Positions 25,639 to 35,200 of a DNA stretch of 64,000 bases are shown in pieces. Made by a program: the position numbers and the translations under genes. The stretch is from Kibdelosporangium aridum (GTDB lineage: Bacteria > Actinomycetota > Actinomycetes > Mycobacteriales > Pseudonocardiaceae). Under the pieces are notes generated by a model. It made no database searches, was not told where the DNA came from, and worked only from the letters and a program-made list of their open reading frames with translations. Positions within the stretch are counted from its first letter, which is position 1. Every line of letters begins with the position of its first letter. The stretch is from positions 1,624,564-1,688,563 of the forward strand of contig NZ_FWXV01000001.1 of assembly GCF_900176515.1 (NCBI RefSeq), read 5' to 3'.

Positions 25639-27678
25639 GTGGCTCCGAGGCGACCGGTCAGCAAGACGATTGGCGGCGTGACCTTCGAGGACCCGTACGA
25701 CTGGCTGCGGGCCGAGACCGACGAGGTCAGGCAGTGGCAAGAGCGCCAAGTGGCCGCTGCTGTCCAGGCGATCCGGGAATCGCCGAACTTCGACGCCGTG
25801 CTGGAGTCGTTGCGTGCCACGCCCTCCAGTGTCGAAGGTGTCCTCAGTGTGCGGATCGCTGTCGCGGGCCGCTGGTTCTGGTTAGGGCGCAACGGCTCGG
25901 CACAGGCGCTCATGGTCGCCGAGGAGCGGGATGGTGCCGGGCGCGTGCTCCTCAACGCCGCCGAGATGACTGCGCGGCGCGGTGATGACCGGCCTACCAC
26001 GTTCATCTACGTGATTCCTTCGCCTGACGGCAAGCTCGTGGCGTTCAGTCACGCGGCGGGTGGTGAACCGTTTGGGCAGTACGGCGTGGTGGATGTGGAC
26101 ACTGGGCGCTTGCTTGATGTGGCCGTTCCGACCATGCAGGGCAATATGCTCCGCGTCGACTGGCTGCCGGACAGCACAGGCTTCTTTGTGCACGGCCGCA
26201 CGCAGGAGGGTAAGCATGCGCTCCGCTTTGTCCCGGTGACACCGGATGCGGTGGATCGGCCGGAGGCTGTGTTCGAGTTCAGCGACGTGTCGCCGACCGC
26301 GCTCGGGTTGACGCCGCAGGTGTCGCCGGAGGGTCGGTACGTGCTTGGGGTGACCGTGCCGCATGAGTATGTGGCTTCAGTGATCGGCGATCTCACGACC
26401 GGCCAATGGCGACGGTTCACACCGGCCGACTTCACGGAGGAACTCCACGGTGCTTGGCTGGACGACGACACGTACCTTGCGATCGTGACCGACACGCCGC
26501 GCGGCCGCGTTGTTGCCATCCCCGCGGCGACATCAGTGGATCGCGAGACGTGGCGCGAGATCATTCCCGCTGGCGAGCGGGTGTTGCGTTCGCTGGACAT
26601 TGTGGACGGCCGAATCGTCCTGTCCGCCCTGAAGGACGTCTCGTTGGACGTCAGCGTGCACGAACTCGACGGCACGTTCGTCGGTACGGCTCCACTGCCG
26701 AGGGCAAGTGCCTCGTTCGGACTCGTCCTGGACCGGGTGCGGCCACGGTCGGACGAGTTCATCTTCGCCGCCAACACTTTCACGTCGGCCGACACCCGAT
26801 ACAGGCTGGACGTCGGCAAGGTCGGCCTGACTGTCCTCGAAGACGGCCGGCAACTGGAGGACATCGAGGTCACCCAGTACTTCGCTACCTCGGCCGACGG
26901 AACACAGGTCCCGTACTTCGTCATGGCCAAGTCCGATGTCGAGACTCCGCGGCCGACCTTGGTGAACGCGTACGGCGGGTTCAACATCCCCTGGCTGCCG
27001 GTTTTCCTGGGTGACACGCTGCCGTTCATCGAGGCCGGCGGGATCTACGTACGGGCGAACCTGCGGGGTGGCAGCGAATACGGCCGCGACTGGTACGAAT
27101 CCGGCCGGCGGCAGCACAAACAGAACGTCTTCGACGACCTGCGCGCAGTGGCCGAAGACCTGACGAAGCGAGGCATCGCGAGCTCGCTCGCCTTCCATGG
27201 AGCGTCCAACGGTGGCCTCCTGGCGGGCGTCGCAGCCGTACAACAACCTGAACTGTGGCGCGCGATCGTCGCGCAGGTGCCCGTACTCGATGTGCTGGAA
27301 CCACTATCCGGTGTGGAGGGCGCTGACGCGATTCTTGCCGTGTACGCCAAGGACTACGGTGACCCCAACGAGGACGCCAAAGTCCTCGCCAGTTACTCGC
27401 CATACCACAATGTCCAACCGGGAGTGTCGTATCCGGCTGTGTTGCAGGTGATCGGCGAGCACGACATCGGCTGTCCGCCGTTCCAAGGCCGGAAGTTCAC
27501 CGCCGCACTGCGACACGCCACGGCCAGTGACAACCCGGTACTCCTGCGGATCTGGCAGGACGTCGGTCACGGCAGCCTCGACCCGGCGATCGGTGCCGAG
27601 ATGCGTGCGGAGATCCTGACGTTCCTGATGGATCAGCTGGGGCTCACAGCGTGCCCCACGTCCCCGCCCGCGTCTTGA
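25639..27678 (+). CDS. Prolyl oligopeptidase family serine peptidase (S9)
   Basis: A protein of about 679 residues, cytosolic (no signal), cleaving short proline-containing peptides. The N-terminus PVSKTIGGVTFEDPYDWLRAE is the hallmark of the S9A family; a seven-bladed propeller fills the middle. The catalytic domain has ANLRGGSEYGRDWYESGR, the nucleophile Ser near 523 in HGASNGGLL and the His in VGHGSLD. GTG 25639 has GGGAG 4 nt upstream; an ATG at 25609 would lie inside the inverted repeat and is less likely. The 3' end overlaps the LysR gene by 35 nt. Confidence 0.9.
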   Translation: MAPRRPVSKTIGGVTFEDPYDWLRAETDEVRQWQERQVAAAVQAIRESPNFDAVLESLRATPSSVEGVLSVRIAVAGRWFWLGRNGSAQALMVAEERDGAGRVLLNAAEMTARRGDDRPTTFIYVIPSPDGKLVAFSHAAGGEPFGQYGVVDVDTGRLLDVAVPTMQGNMLRVDWLPDSTGFFVHGRTQEGKHALRFVPVTPDAVDRPEAVFEFSDVSPTALGLTPQVSPEGRYVLGVTVPHEYVASVIGDLTTGQWRRFTPADFTEELHGAWLDDDTYLAIVTDTPRGRVVAIPAATSVDRETWREIIPAGERVLRSLDIVDGRIVLSALKDVSLDVSVHELDGTFVGTAPLPRASASFGLVLDRVRPRSDEFIFAANTFTSADTRYRLDVGKVGLTVLEDGRQLEDIEVTQYFATSADGTQVPYFVMAKSDVETPRPTLVNAYGGFNIPWLPVFLGDTLPFIEAGGIYVRANLRGGSEYGRDWYESGRRQHKQNVFDDLRAVAEDLTKRGIASSLAFHGASNGGLLAGVAAVQQPELWRAIVAQVPVLDVLEPLSGVEGADAILAVYAKDYGDPNEDAKVLASYSPYHNVQPGVSYPAVLQVIGEHDIGCPPFQGRKFTAALRHATASDNPVLLRIWQDVGHGSLDPAIGAEMRAEILTFLMDQLGLTACPTSPPAS

Positions 27679-28540
27679 GCTGGTCGTGCACCACCGCGAT
27701 TGACCGATTGGCCAAGCCGCCCGGCCGTGTGACCAGGAAGGCCGTGTTCAGGGGCTGGACCTGGGCCTGGTGCAGGATCTCGACCGAGCCCGCGGTGAGC
27801 GCCGGTTCGGCGATGTAACGCGGCAAGACCGACACCCCAGCGCCCGCGATCACGGCCGCCAGCACCGCACGCAGGTCCGGGACCGTGATCGACGTGGCGT
27901 TGGGCGGTCTGCGGCCGAACTCCGATCTCCAGTAGCGCCGGATGATCGGCAGGTTCTCGTCGTACGCGACCAAAGGCAGATGCGCCAGCGCCTTCACCGG
28001 ATCGTCGGCGAGTCTGTCCACATTGATCGTGCGGGCCAGCGGCGGCGGTCCGACCAGGATGAACTCCTCGTCCACGAACGTGGTCGTGACCAGTCCCTTG
28101 CGTTTCGGGCGGACCGCGGACACCACGATGTCCAGCTGGTCGTCGTGCAGCGCCGCCAGCAGGTCCTCGGCCAAGCCGAGGGTGACCTGAAGCCGCAGGC
28201 CACGCGCGGTCAATGGCGCGACGGTCGGCATGATCCGCGCCGCCATCAGCTCGGCTGGCCCGGCGAGCCGGACCGTTCCCGAGTACCCGGGGCCGGGGCT
28301 GAGCTCGACGGCGAGCTGATCAAGATGCGGACCGACCCGAGCGGCGAGATCATCGGCGTAGGCAGTGGGGACGACGCCACGGCCGGAACGGACGAACAAC
28401 GGCGTGCCGAGATCCTGCTCCAGTTTGGCCAGCTGGCCGCTGACCGCCGGCTGGGTCAGCCCGCGCCTGGCCGCCGCCGCGGTCAGCGAACCGCTCCGGT
28501 GGATCTCCAGAAAGGTGACCAGCAGGTCGAGGTTCGCCAC
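27644..28540 (-). CDS. LysR family transcriptional regulator
   Basis: A 298-residue LysR regulator: N-terminal HTH (LVTFLEIHRSGSLTAAAARRGLTQPAVSGQLAKLEQDLGTPLFVR) and a C-terminal periplasmic-binding-protein-like effector domain. GTG 28540 is chosen because AGGTGGAG lies 7 nt upstream; GTG 28552 has AGG immediately adjacent. It is divergent from the DJ-1/PfpI gene, with an unusually AT-rich patch (28555-28568) in the shared region that is a likely LysR binding site. LysR regulators usually act on the divergent neighbour. Confidence 0.92.
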   Translation of the reverse strand: MANLDLLVTFLEIHRSGSLTAAAARRGLTQPAVSGQLAKLEQDLGTPLFVRSGRGVVPTAYADDLAARVGPHLDQLAVELSPGPGYSGTVRLAGPAELMAARIMPTVAPLTARGLRLQVTLGLAEDLLAALHDDQLDIVVSAVRPKRKGLVTTTFVDEEFILVGPPPLARTINVDRLADDPVKALAHLPLVAYDENLPIIRRYWRSEFGRRPPNATSITVPDLRAVLAAVIAGAGVSVLPRYIAEPALTAGSVEILHQAQVQPLNTAFLVTRPGGLANRSIAVVHDQLKTRAGTWGTL

Positions 28541-28646
28541 GGCACGCTCCACCTATAAGAATATTTATGGCTGTGGTCAGCGTACTGGATGAATTCTGAT
28601 GGAATGGCCGTTGTCGTGATCACCAGCCGAGGAAAGGAAGAGAAAC

Positions 28647-29312
28647 ATGGCAAGGGTCCTGATGGTCGTGACCGGTGCGGACTCGCTCGTGATGGCGGAC
28701 GGCTCGGTGCACCCCACCGGGTTCTGGGCCGAGGAGGTCGCCGCGTCGCACAAGGTGTTCACCGAGGCAGGCGTCGACGTCGACATCGCCACGCCAGGCG
28801 GTGTGCAACCCACCCCTGACCAGGGCAGCATGGTCGCGCCGTTCGTGGAGTACCTCGACGGCATCGCCGACGTCCTCGCCAAGCCGTTGGTGCTCGGTGA
28901 CGTGTCGATCGACGACTACGACGCCATCTACTTCCCGGGCGGACACGGGCCGATGACCGATCTCGCCAAGGACAAGGACGTCGCCCGGCTGCTGCGCGCC
29001 GCAGTCGACCAGGGCAAGATCGTCGGATCGCTCTGCCACGGCCAGGCGGCACTGTTGAGCACGGCGGTCGACGGCGAGTTCGCGTTCGTCGGCAAGCGCC
29101 TCACCGTGTTCAGCAACGCCGAGGAGCTCAACGGTGGCACGGGGGAGAACACGCCGTACTTCGTCGAGACCAGGTTGCGTGAGCTCGGTGCGATCGTGGA
29201 GACCGGCGCGCCGTGGTCGGACACTGTGGTCGTCGACGGCACCCTGATCACGGGACAGAACCCGCAGTCGAGCGCGGACACCGCGAACCACGTGGTCGCC
29301 GCGTTGCGATGA
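28647..29312 (+). CDS. DJ-1/PfpI family protein (Hsp31-like, glyoxalase III/chaperone type)
   Basis: A 221-residue DJ-1/PfpI-superfamily protein. The catalytic cysteine C130 and H131 are in SLCHGQAAL, with E29/E30 in FWAEE as the family glutamate; FPGGHGPMTDLA is the second signature. Size and motif order fit the Hsp31-like type 1 glutamine amidotransferase-like group, implicated in methylglyoxal detoxification or protein repair. GAAAGGAAGAG is placed well before the ATG. It is divergent from the LysR gene and convergent with narI. Confidence 0.9.
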   Translation: MARVLMVVTGADSLVMADGSVHPTGFWAEEVAASHKVFTEAGVDVDIATPGGVQPTPDQGSMVAPFVEYLDGIADVLAKPLVLGDVSIDDYDAIYFPGGHGPMTDLAKDKDVARLLRAAVDQGKIVGSLCHGQAALLSTAVDGEFAFVGKRLTVFSNAEELNGGTGENTPYFVETRLRELGAIVETGAPWSDTVVVDGTLITGQNPQSSADTANHVVAALR

Positions 29313-29319
29313 CCGGCCG

Positions 29320-30042
29320 TCAAGGCTGGTCCCACCCGCGACGCGCGGTGCGGCTGGTCAGACGCGCCCCGCTGCGGCTGCGGTAGACGATGTATGGCCG
29401 TACGAGATACCGCACCGGTGCGCTGAACGCGTGTACCAGCCTGCTGAACGGCCACAGCACGAACAACAGCATGCCGAACAAGGCGTGTAGCCGGTACACC
29501 ATCGGAGTGTCCGCGATCAGCGACGGATCCGGTTGCAGGGTCAGCACGCTGCGGAACCAGGGCGCGATACTGACACGGTAGTCATATCCGCCCTGCATTC
29601 CGTTGATCACCACGGTCGCGGTCATTCCGAAAAGGATGGTCGCGGCCAACACGGTGTAGGTCAGCTTGTCATTGCGCGTCGTCGCACGGCGGACGGCAGG
29701 GACTTTGACCCGCCGATAGATCAGGATGCCCAGGCCGACCACGGTGGCGAGGCCCGAGGCAGTTCCGGCCACGAGCGAAGCCACGTGGTACATCTCGTCG
29801 TCCACGCCAAGCCACTGAGTCAAGGACTTCGGCACGAGCAAGCCGACGACGTGCCCGGCGATCACGAAGAGCAGTCCGAAGTGGAACAGCGGCCCGGCGA
29901 CACTGAGCAACTTGGCCTCGTGCAACTGGGAACTGCGCGTCGTCCAGCCGAACTTGTCGTACTTGAACCGCCAGATCGTGCCGCCGACCAGGACGACGAC
30001 GGTGATGTAGGGCAACACAGCCCAGAGCAGGACGTCTGTCAT
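29320..30042 (-). CDS. narI: Respiratory nitrate reductase gamma subunit (cytochrome b)
   Basis: A 240-residue integral membrane subunit that takes electrons from menaquinol through two b-hemes and passes them to NarH. It has five membrane helices; histidines are in FHFGLLFVIAGHVVG and in YRLHALFGMLLFVLWPFSRLVHAFS, matching the heme ligands of the family. Last gene of the narGHJI operon; its ATG overlaps the narJ stop (ATGA). It ends 7 nt from the convergent DJ-1 gene. Confidence 0.95.
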   Translation of the reverse strand: MTDVLLWAVLPYITVVVLVGGTIWRFKYDKFGWTTRSSQLHEAKLLSVAGPLFHFGLLFVIAGHVVGLLVPKSLTQWLGVDDEMYHVASLVAGTASGLATVVGLGILIYRRVKVPAVRRATTRNDKLTYTVLAATILFGMTATVVINGMQGGYDYRVSIAPWFRSVLTLQPDPSLIADTPMVYRLHALFGMLLFVLWPFSRLVHAFSAPVRYLVRPYIVYRSRSGARLTSRTARRGWDQP

Positions 30043-30644
30043 CGGGTCGGTTCCAGGATGGTCGGATAGCCAAGCAGCACCGGTTCGAGGCCGACTTGTT
30101 CAACCGTGCGCTGGGACTCGGCCGCCAGCGCGTCGGGGACCTGTGGCACCGTGGCGATCACCGCGCCAACCACAGCAGTGTACGATGTGTCCATCGTGGA
30201 CAGATTGGTGTGCAACAGCTCCAGGCCTCGGCGGAAGCGAGCGAGCAGGTGTTGCCCCGGCTGCCCGGTCTGCGCGGCGAACTCCAACAGGATCGGCAGA
30301 TAGTCCGGGAGTTCACCCGCCGCCGGTCGGAAGCCGTGCTGTCGGTAAATGCCCTTCAGGCTGGCGAGCGAGCTGCCCCGGCGCCGGGTGTCGCCGTCGG
30401 TGTACCAGGTCATGTACAGGCAGCGGCCCGGTTTGGTGTCGAAGACGTCCACATAGTGCCGTGCCGCGTCCACCTCGGACGTCGCTGAGAGGTGATCCAG
30501 CAGGGGAGTGATCCCGTCGGCCAGTTTCGGCGGGATCTCGGCCAGGCAATCGCGCAGCAACGTGATGCGCCGGTACAGCTCGACGTCCGGGTAGTGCAAG
30601 CAGTGTGCGGCGACTTGGTGCAGCACCTTGGTCGCGTTCGTCAC
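30039..30644 (-). CDS. narJ: Nitrate reductase molybdenum cofactor assembly chaperone
   Basis: A 201-residue TorD/NarJ chaperone that binds apo-NarG and lets the cofactor be inserted before membrane attachment. Family stretches YVDVFDTKPGRCLYMTWYTDGDTRRRG and GELPDYLPILLEFA are present. It is all helical and cytosolic. ATGA overlap with the narI start downstream, and ATG overlap with the narH stop upstream. Confidence 0.93.
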   Translation of the reverse strand: MTNATKVLHQVAAHCLHYPDVELYRRITLLRDCLAEIPPKLADGITPLLDHLSATSEVDAARHYVDVFDTKPGRCLYMTWYTDGDTRRRGSSLASLKGIYRQHGFRPAAGELPDYLPILLEFAAQTGQPGQHLLARFRRGLELLHTNLSTMDTSYTAVVGAVIATVPQVPDALAAESQRTVEQVGLEPVLLGYPTILEPTR

Positions 30645-32200
30645 TTCTTTGCCTTCCGCGTCAAGGTGGGGAACAGGCCTCGTGGACGTTCACCGGCCCG
30701 CCATGTGACCAAATCGGTGTTGCCGGTCATTCCTGGCCCGCCGTCGGTGTCCAGGCTGCACGTGGCCCCGATCGACTCAAGCTCGTGCGCCCGGCCGATA
30801 CCCGCGGTCGGGATCACGTACCGGTCCTCGTACTTGGCCACGGCCAGCAACCGGTACATCGACTCGATCTGATCCGCGGTCATCCCGACACCCTCCGGCC
30901 CCTGGCGATCCGGCGGCTCGCCCAGGTTGATGGACCGCATGTGGGACCGCATCGCTGCCAGCCTGCGCAACGCGAGCCGCACGGGTCGCGGGTCGCCTGC
31001 CGTGAACAGGCCGGCGAGGTAGTCCACCGGGATCCGCAACGCGTCGATGGCGCCGAACAGGTTTCCGGCTTCCTCACCGTCGAACCCGGTGCTGGACAAC
31101 GCATCCACGACCGGTGACAGCGGCGGGATGTACCACACCACCGGCATCGTCCGGTATTCCGGATGCAACGGCAGCGCCACCCGGTGTTCCACGATCAGCG
31201 AGTACACAGGGGACCGCTGCGCCGCGGTGATCCAGTCATGCGGGATCCCGGCCTGTTCCGCTGCGGCGACCACCTTCGGCTCGTGCGGGTCGAGGAACAC
31301 CTTCAGTTGTGCCGGATAGAGCTCAGTCTCGTCCTCGACGCTCGCGGCCGCACCGACGGCGTCGGCGTCGTAGAGGACGACGCCGATGTAGCGCAGCCGT
31401 CCGACGCACGTCTCGGCGCAGATCGTCGGCTGTCCGATCTCCAGCCTCGGATAGCAGAACGTGCACTTCTCGGCCTTGCCGGTCTTGTGGTTGAAGTAGA
31501 CCTTCTTGTACGGGCAGCCGCTGACGCACATCCGCCAGCCGCGGCAGCCGTCCTGGTCGACCAGCACGATGCCGTCCTCGGCCCGTTTGTACATCGCACC
31601 GGACGGGCAGGACGCCACGCATGACGGGTTGAGACAGTGCTCGCAGATCCGGGGAAGGTAGAACATGAACGTCTGCTCGAACTCGAGCCGGATCTCCTGC
31701 CCGAGTCGGGCAGCCATCGCCTGCGCGACCGGGTCAGCGGTCGCGTGCTCCGGCGCGCCACCGAGACTGTCCTCCCAGTTCGGTCCCCATTGGACGGACG
31801 TGGGCGCTCCCGTCACCGCTGACACCGGCCGGGCAGTCGGGGTGTCGTCACCCAGCGGTGCGTCGGTGAGAGTTCGGTAGTCGTACGTCCAGGGCTCGTA
31901 GTAGTCCTCGAGCTTCGGCAGGTTCGGGTTCGAGAAGATCGACAGCAGCCGCTTCACCCGGCCGCCCGCGGCCAGTCTCAACCGTCCATTGCGGCCACGG
32001 ACCCAGCCGCCGCGCCACTGTTCCTGGTCCTCGTAACGGCGTGGATACCCTTGGCCCGGCTTGGTTTCGACGTTGTTGAACCAGGCGTACTCCATGCCGC
32101 CCCGGTTGGTCCACGTCTGTTTGCACGTGACCGAGCAGGTGTGGCAGCCGATGCACTTGTCCAGGTTCATCACCATGGCCAGCTGTGCCATGACGCGCAT
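30641..32200 (-). CDS. narH: Respiratory nitrate reductase beta subunit (iron-sulfur)
   Basis: A 519-residue electron-transfer subunit with four cysteine clusters: CIGCHTCSVTCKQTW, CEHCLNPSCVASCPSGA, CRGWRMCVSGCPYKK and KCTFCYPRLE with a final CAETC. The tryptophan in CRGWRMC replaces a cysteine and marks the [3Fe-4S] centre, as in Escherichia coli NarH. It carries electrons from NarI hemes to NarG. The MRVMAQLAMVMNLDKC start is typical. Its ATG shares one base with the narG stop (TGATG). Confidence 0.96.
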   Translation of the reverse strand: MRVMAQLAMVMNLDKCIGCHTCSVTCKQTWTNRGGMEYAWFNNVETKPGQGYPRRYEDQEQWRGGWVRGRNGRLRLAAGGRVKRLLSIFSNPNLPKLEDYYEPWTYDYRTLTDAPLGDDTPTARPVSAVTGAPTSVQWGPNWEDSLGGAPEHATADPVAQAMAARLGQEIRLEFEQTFMFYLPRICEHCLNPSCVASCPSGAMYKRAEDGIVLVDQDGCRGWRMCVSGCPYKKVYFNHKTGKAEKCTFCYPRLEIGQPTICAETCVGRLRYIGVVLYDADAVGAAASVEDETELYPAQLKVFLDPHEPKVVAAAEQAGIPHDWITAAQRSPVYSLIVEHRVALPLHPEYRTMPVVWYIPPLSPVVDALSSTGFDGEEAGNLFGAIDALRIPVDYLAGLFTAGDPRPVRLALRRLAAMRSHMRSINLGEPPDRQGPEGVGMTADQIESMYRLLAVAKYEDRYVIPTAGIGRAHELESIGATCSLDTDGGPGMTGNTDLVTWRAGERPRGLFPTLTRKAKK

Positions 32201-35200
32201 CAGTAGCTCACCTCCTGGCTGCGGCGGCGCAGCACTGTGACCTCGTCACGCTGGTTGCCGGTGGGGCCGTAGTAGTTGAGAGCGAAGCTGAGCTGGCCGT
32301 AGCCGCCGATCAGGTGGCTGGGTTTGATCTGCAGTCGGGTCAGCGAGTTGTGAATTCCGCCGCGCTTGCCCGTGGTCTCGCTCTTGGGCACGTTCACGGT
32401 CCGCTCCTGGGCGTGGTACATGAAGACTGTGCCGGTGGGCATCCGGTGCGACACGACGGCTCTGGCCACCACGACGCCGTTGCGGTTGACCGCTTCCACC
32501 CAGTCGTTGTCCGACACGCCAATGGCTTGTGCGTCGGCCGGGCTGATCCAGAACGTCGGCCCGCCGCGCGACAACGTCAGCATCAGCAGGTTGTCCTGGA
32601 ACTCCGAGTGGATGGACCACTTGGAGTGCGGCGTGATGTACCGGACGGTCACCTCAGGCCCGTTCGGCCCGATCCGGGGCTCGCCGAACAAGCGGTGAAT
32701 GTCCAGGGGCGGCCGGTAGACCGGCAGCTGCTCGCCGATCTCGGCGATCCAGTCGTGGTCGAGGAAGAAGTGCTGGCGTCCGGTCAGGGTGTGCCACGGC
32801 TTGAGTTGCTCGACGTTGATGGTGAACGGTGCGTACCGGCGCCCGCCGGACTCGTCGCCCGACCACTCAGGGCTGGTCACGACAGGTGCGGGGCGGGAAC
32901 GCGTGTCGTTGAACGTCACCCGGTGCGCCTGGCGGTGGCTGACGAGGTGCCGCAGTGGCCGCCCGACGCGGTCCTCTAATGCGCGGAACCCCTCATCGGC
33001 GATACGTCCGTTCGTGGTGCCGGACAACGCGAGCACGGCGTCGGCCGCCTTGCGATCGGTGTCCAGCAACGGACGACCGGCGGCCGGACCGCCTTTGGCG
33101 ATGCCGTTGGACGCGGCAAGCCAGGCCAGTTCCGGGCTGACCTCGACGGTCCATCCCTTCGTGGTGGTGCCGAGCTTGTCAAGGACCGGTCCGAGCGTGG
33201 CGAGCTTCGCGGCGATCGCGGTGTAGTCCCGTTCCACCACCGTGAGGACGGGGAATGTCTGCCCTGGAACGGGTTCGCAGTCCTGGTCACGCCAATCCTG
33301 GACCACACCGCGTGGTTGTGCGACCTCGCCGGGCGTGTCGTGTTGCAGGGCGGTGACCACGAGGTCGCGGCGAGTGCCGAGGTGGTCTTTCGCCAGCTCG
33401 CTTACTTTCTTGGCGATGGCGTGGAACGCGTCGAAGTCGGTGCGTGCCTGCCACGGCGGATCGACCGCGGCGTTGAAGGAGTGCACGAACGGGTGCATGT
33501 CCGTACTCGACAGGTCGTGCTTCTCGTACCAGGTCGCGGCGGGCAGCGTGACGTCGGCGAAAAGCGTGGTGCTCGTCATCCGGAAGTCCAGCGCCAGTAA
33601 CAGATCCAGCTTGCCCTTCGGCGCTTCGTCCCGCCATCGCACCGAAAGCGGGCGTTCGTCCTCAGGGACCTCGGTCGCGCGGACTGCGGAGTCCGTGCCC
33701 AGCAGGTGCCGGAGGAAGTACTCGTTGCCCTTGGCGGACGAACCAAGCAGGTTGGCGCGCCAGACCGTCAGTACGCGTGGCCAGTTCTCCGGCGCGTCCG
33801 GGTCCTCGCACGCGAAGCCCAGCTCACCGGCCTTCAGCTGAGCAAGCACATGCTCGGCTGGGTCCAGGCCCGCGGCTTCGGCTTCGTCGGTCAGATCCAG
33901 CGGGTTGCGGTCGAACGTCGGATAGGACGGCATCCAGCCCAGTCGAGTGGACTGCGTCAGGCAGTCGGAGACCGTACGCCCGGCGAGCTTGCCCGCCGCG
34001 CCAGGCCAGGTCAGGGTGTCCGCGGTCAGCCGGTCGTAACGCCACTGGCCGGTGTGCGTGTACCAGTAGGCAGTGCCGATCATGTGCCGTGGCGGGCGCG
34101 CCCAGTCGAGCGCTCCGGCCAACGTGGCCCATCCGGTCAACGGCCGGACTTTCTCCTGGCCGACGTAGTGCGCCCAGCCGCCGCCGTTGCGGCCTTGACA
34201 TCCGGTGAGCAGCAGCAACGTCAGGAATGAGCGGTAGATCAGGTCGGAGTGGAACCAGTGGTTGGTCCCGGCACCCATCACGATCATGCACCGGCCCTGG
34301 GAGCGGATGGCCGTGTCGGCGAACTCGCGGGCGATCCGGGTGACCGTGCCTGCCGGGACGCCGGTGAGCTGCTCCTGCCACGCGGGCGTTGCCGGTTTCG
34401 TCGGATCGCCGAAGTCAGCAGGCCACTCACCGGGCAGGCCGTCGCGGTGCACGCCGTACTGCGCGAGCAACAGGTCGTACACGGTGGTGACCGCTCGACC
34501 GGCTACTCGGCGAACCGGCACGCCACGGACCATCGCCTCGGCTGCGCCGTCCATCCCGTCGAACCGCGGCAGCAGCACCTCCGCGGCGGTCCCGTTAGGT
34601 CCTGAGTAGACGGACAGAGCGGGCTCGGCGTCACCGAGGTCCAGGTTCCACCGGCCAGGGTCGTCGGCCCAGCGGAAGCCCAGCGACCCGTTGGGCACCA
34701 CCGGCTCACCGCTGAGCTCGTCGAGCAGCACGGTCTTCCATTCCGTGCCACGGTCCTTCGTACCGGTCAGATCCGCTTCGGTGAGGAACTTGCCGGGCAC
34801 GAACTTGCCGTCGCGTTCGTCCAGTACGACCAGGAACGGCAGGTCGGTGTACTGCTTGGTGTAGTTGGCGAAGAACGGCACCTGCCGGTCGACGAAACAC
34901 TCCCGCAGCACGACATGGGCCATGGCCATGGCGACCGCGCCGTCCGTTCCGGGATGCGGCGCCAGCCACTCGTCGGCGAACTTGGTGGCGTCGGAGTAGT
35001 CCGGCGAACACACGACGACCTTCTGGCCGCGGTAACGGGCCTCGGTCATGAAGTGCGCGTCCGGCGTCCTGGTGACCGGGACGTTGGAACCCCACAGCAT
35101 CAGATAGGCCGCGTCCCACCAGTCCGCGGACTCCGGCACGTCGGTCTGGTCGCCGAAAACCTGCGGGGAGGCGGGCGGCAGGTCGGCGTACCAGTCGTAG

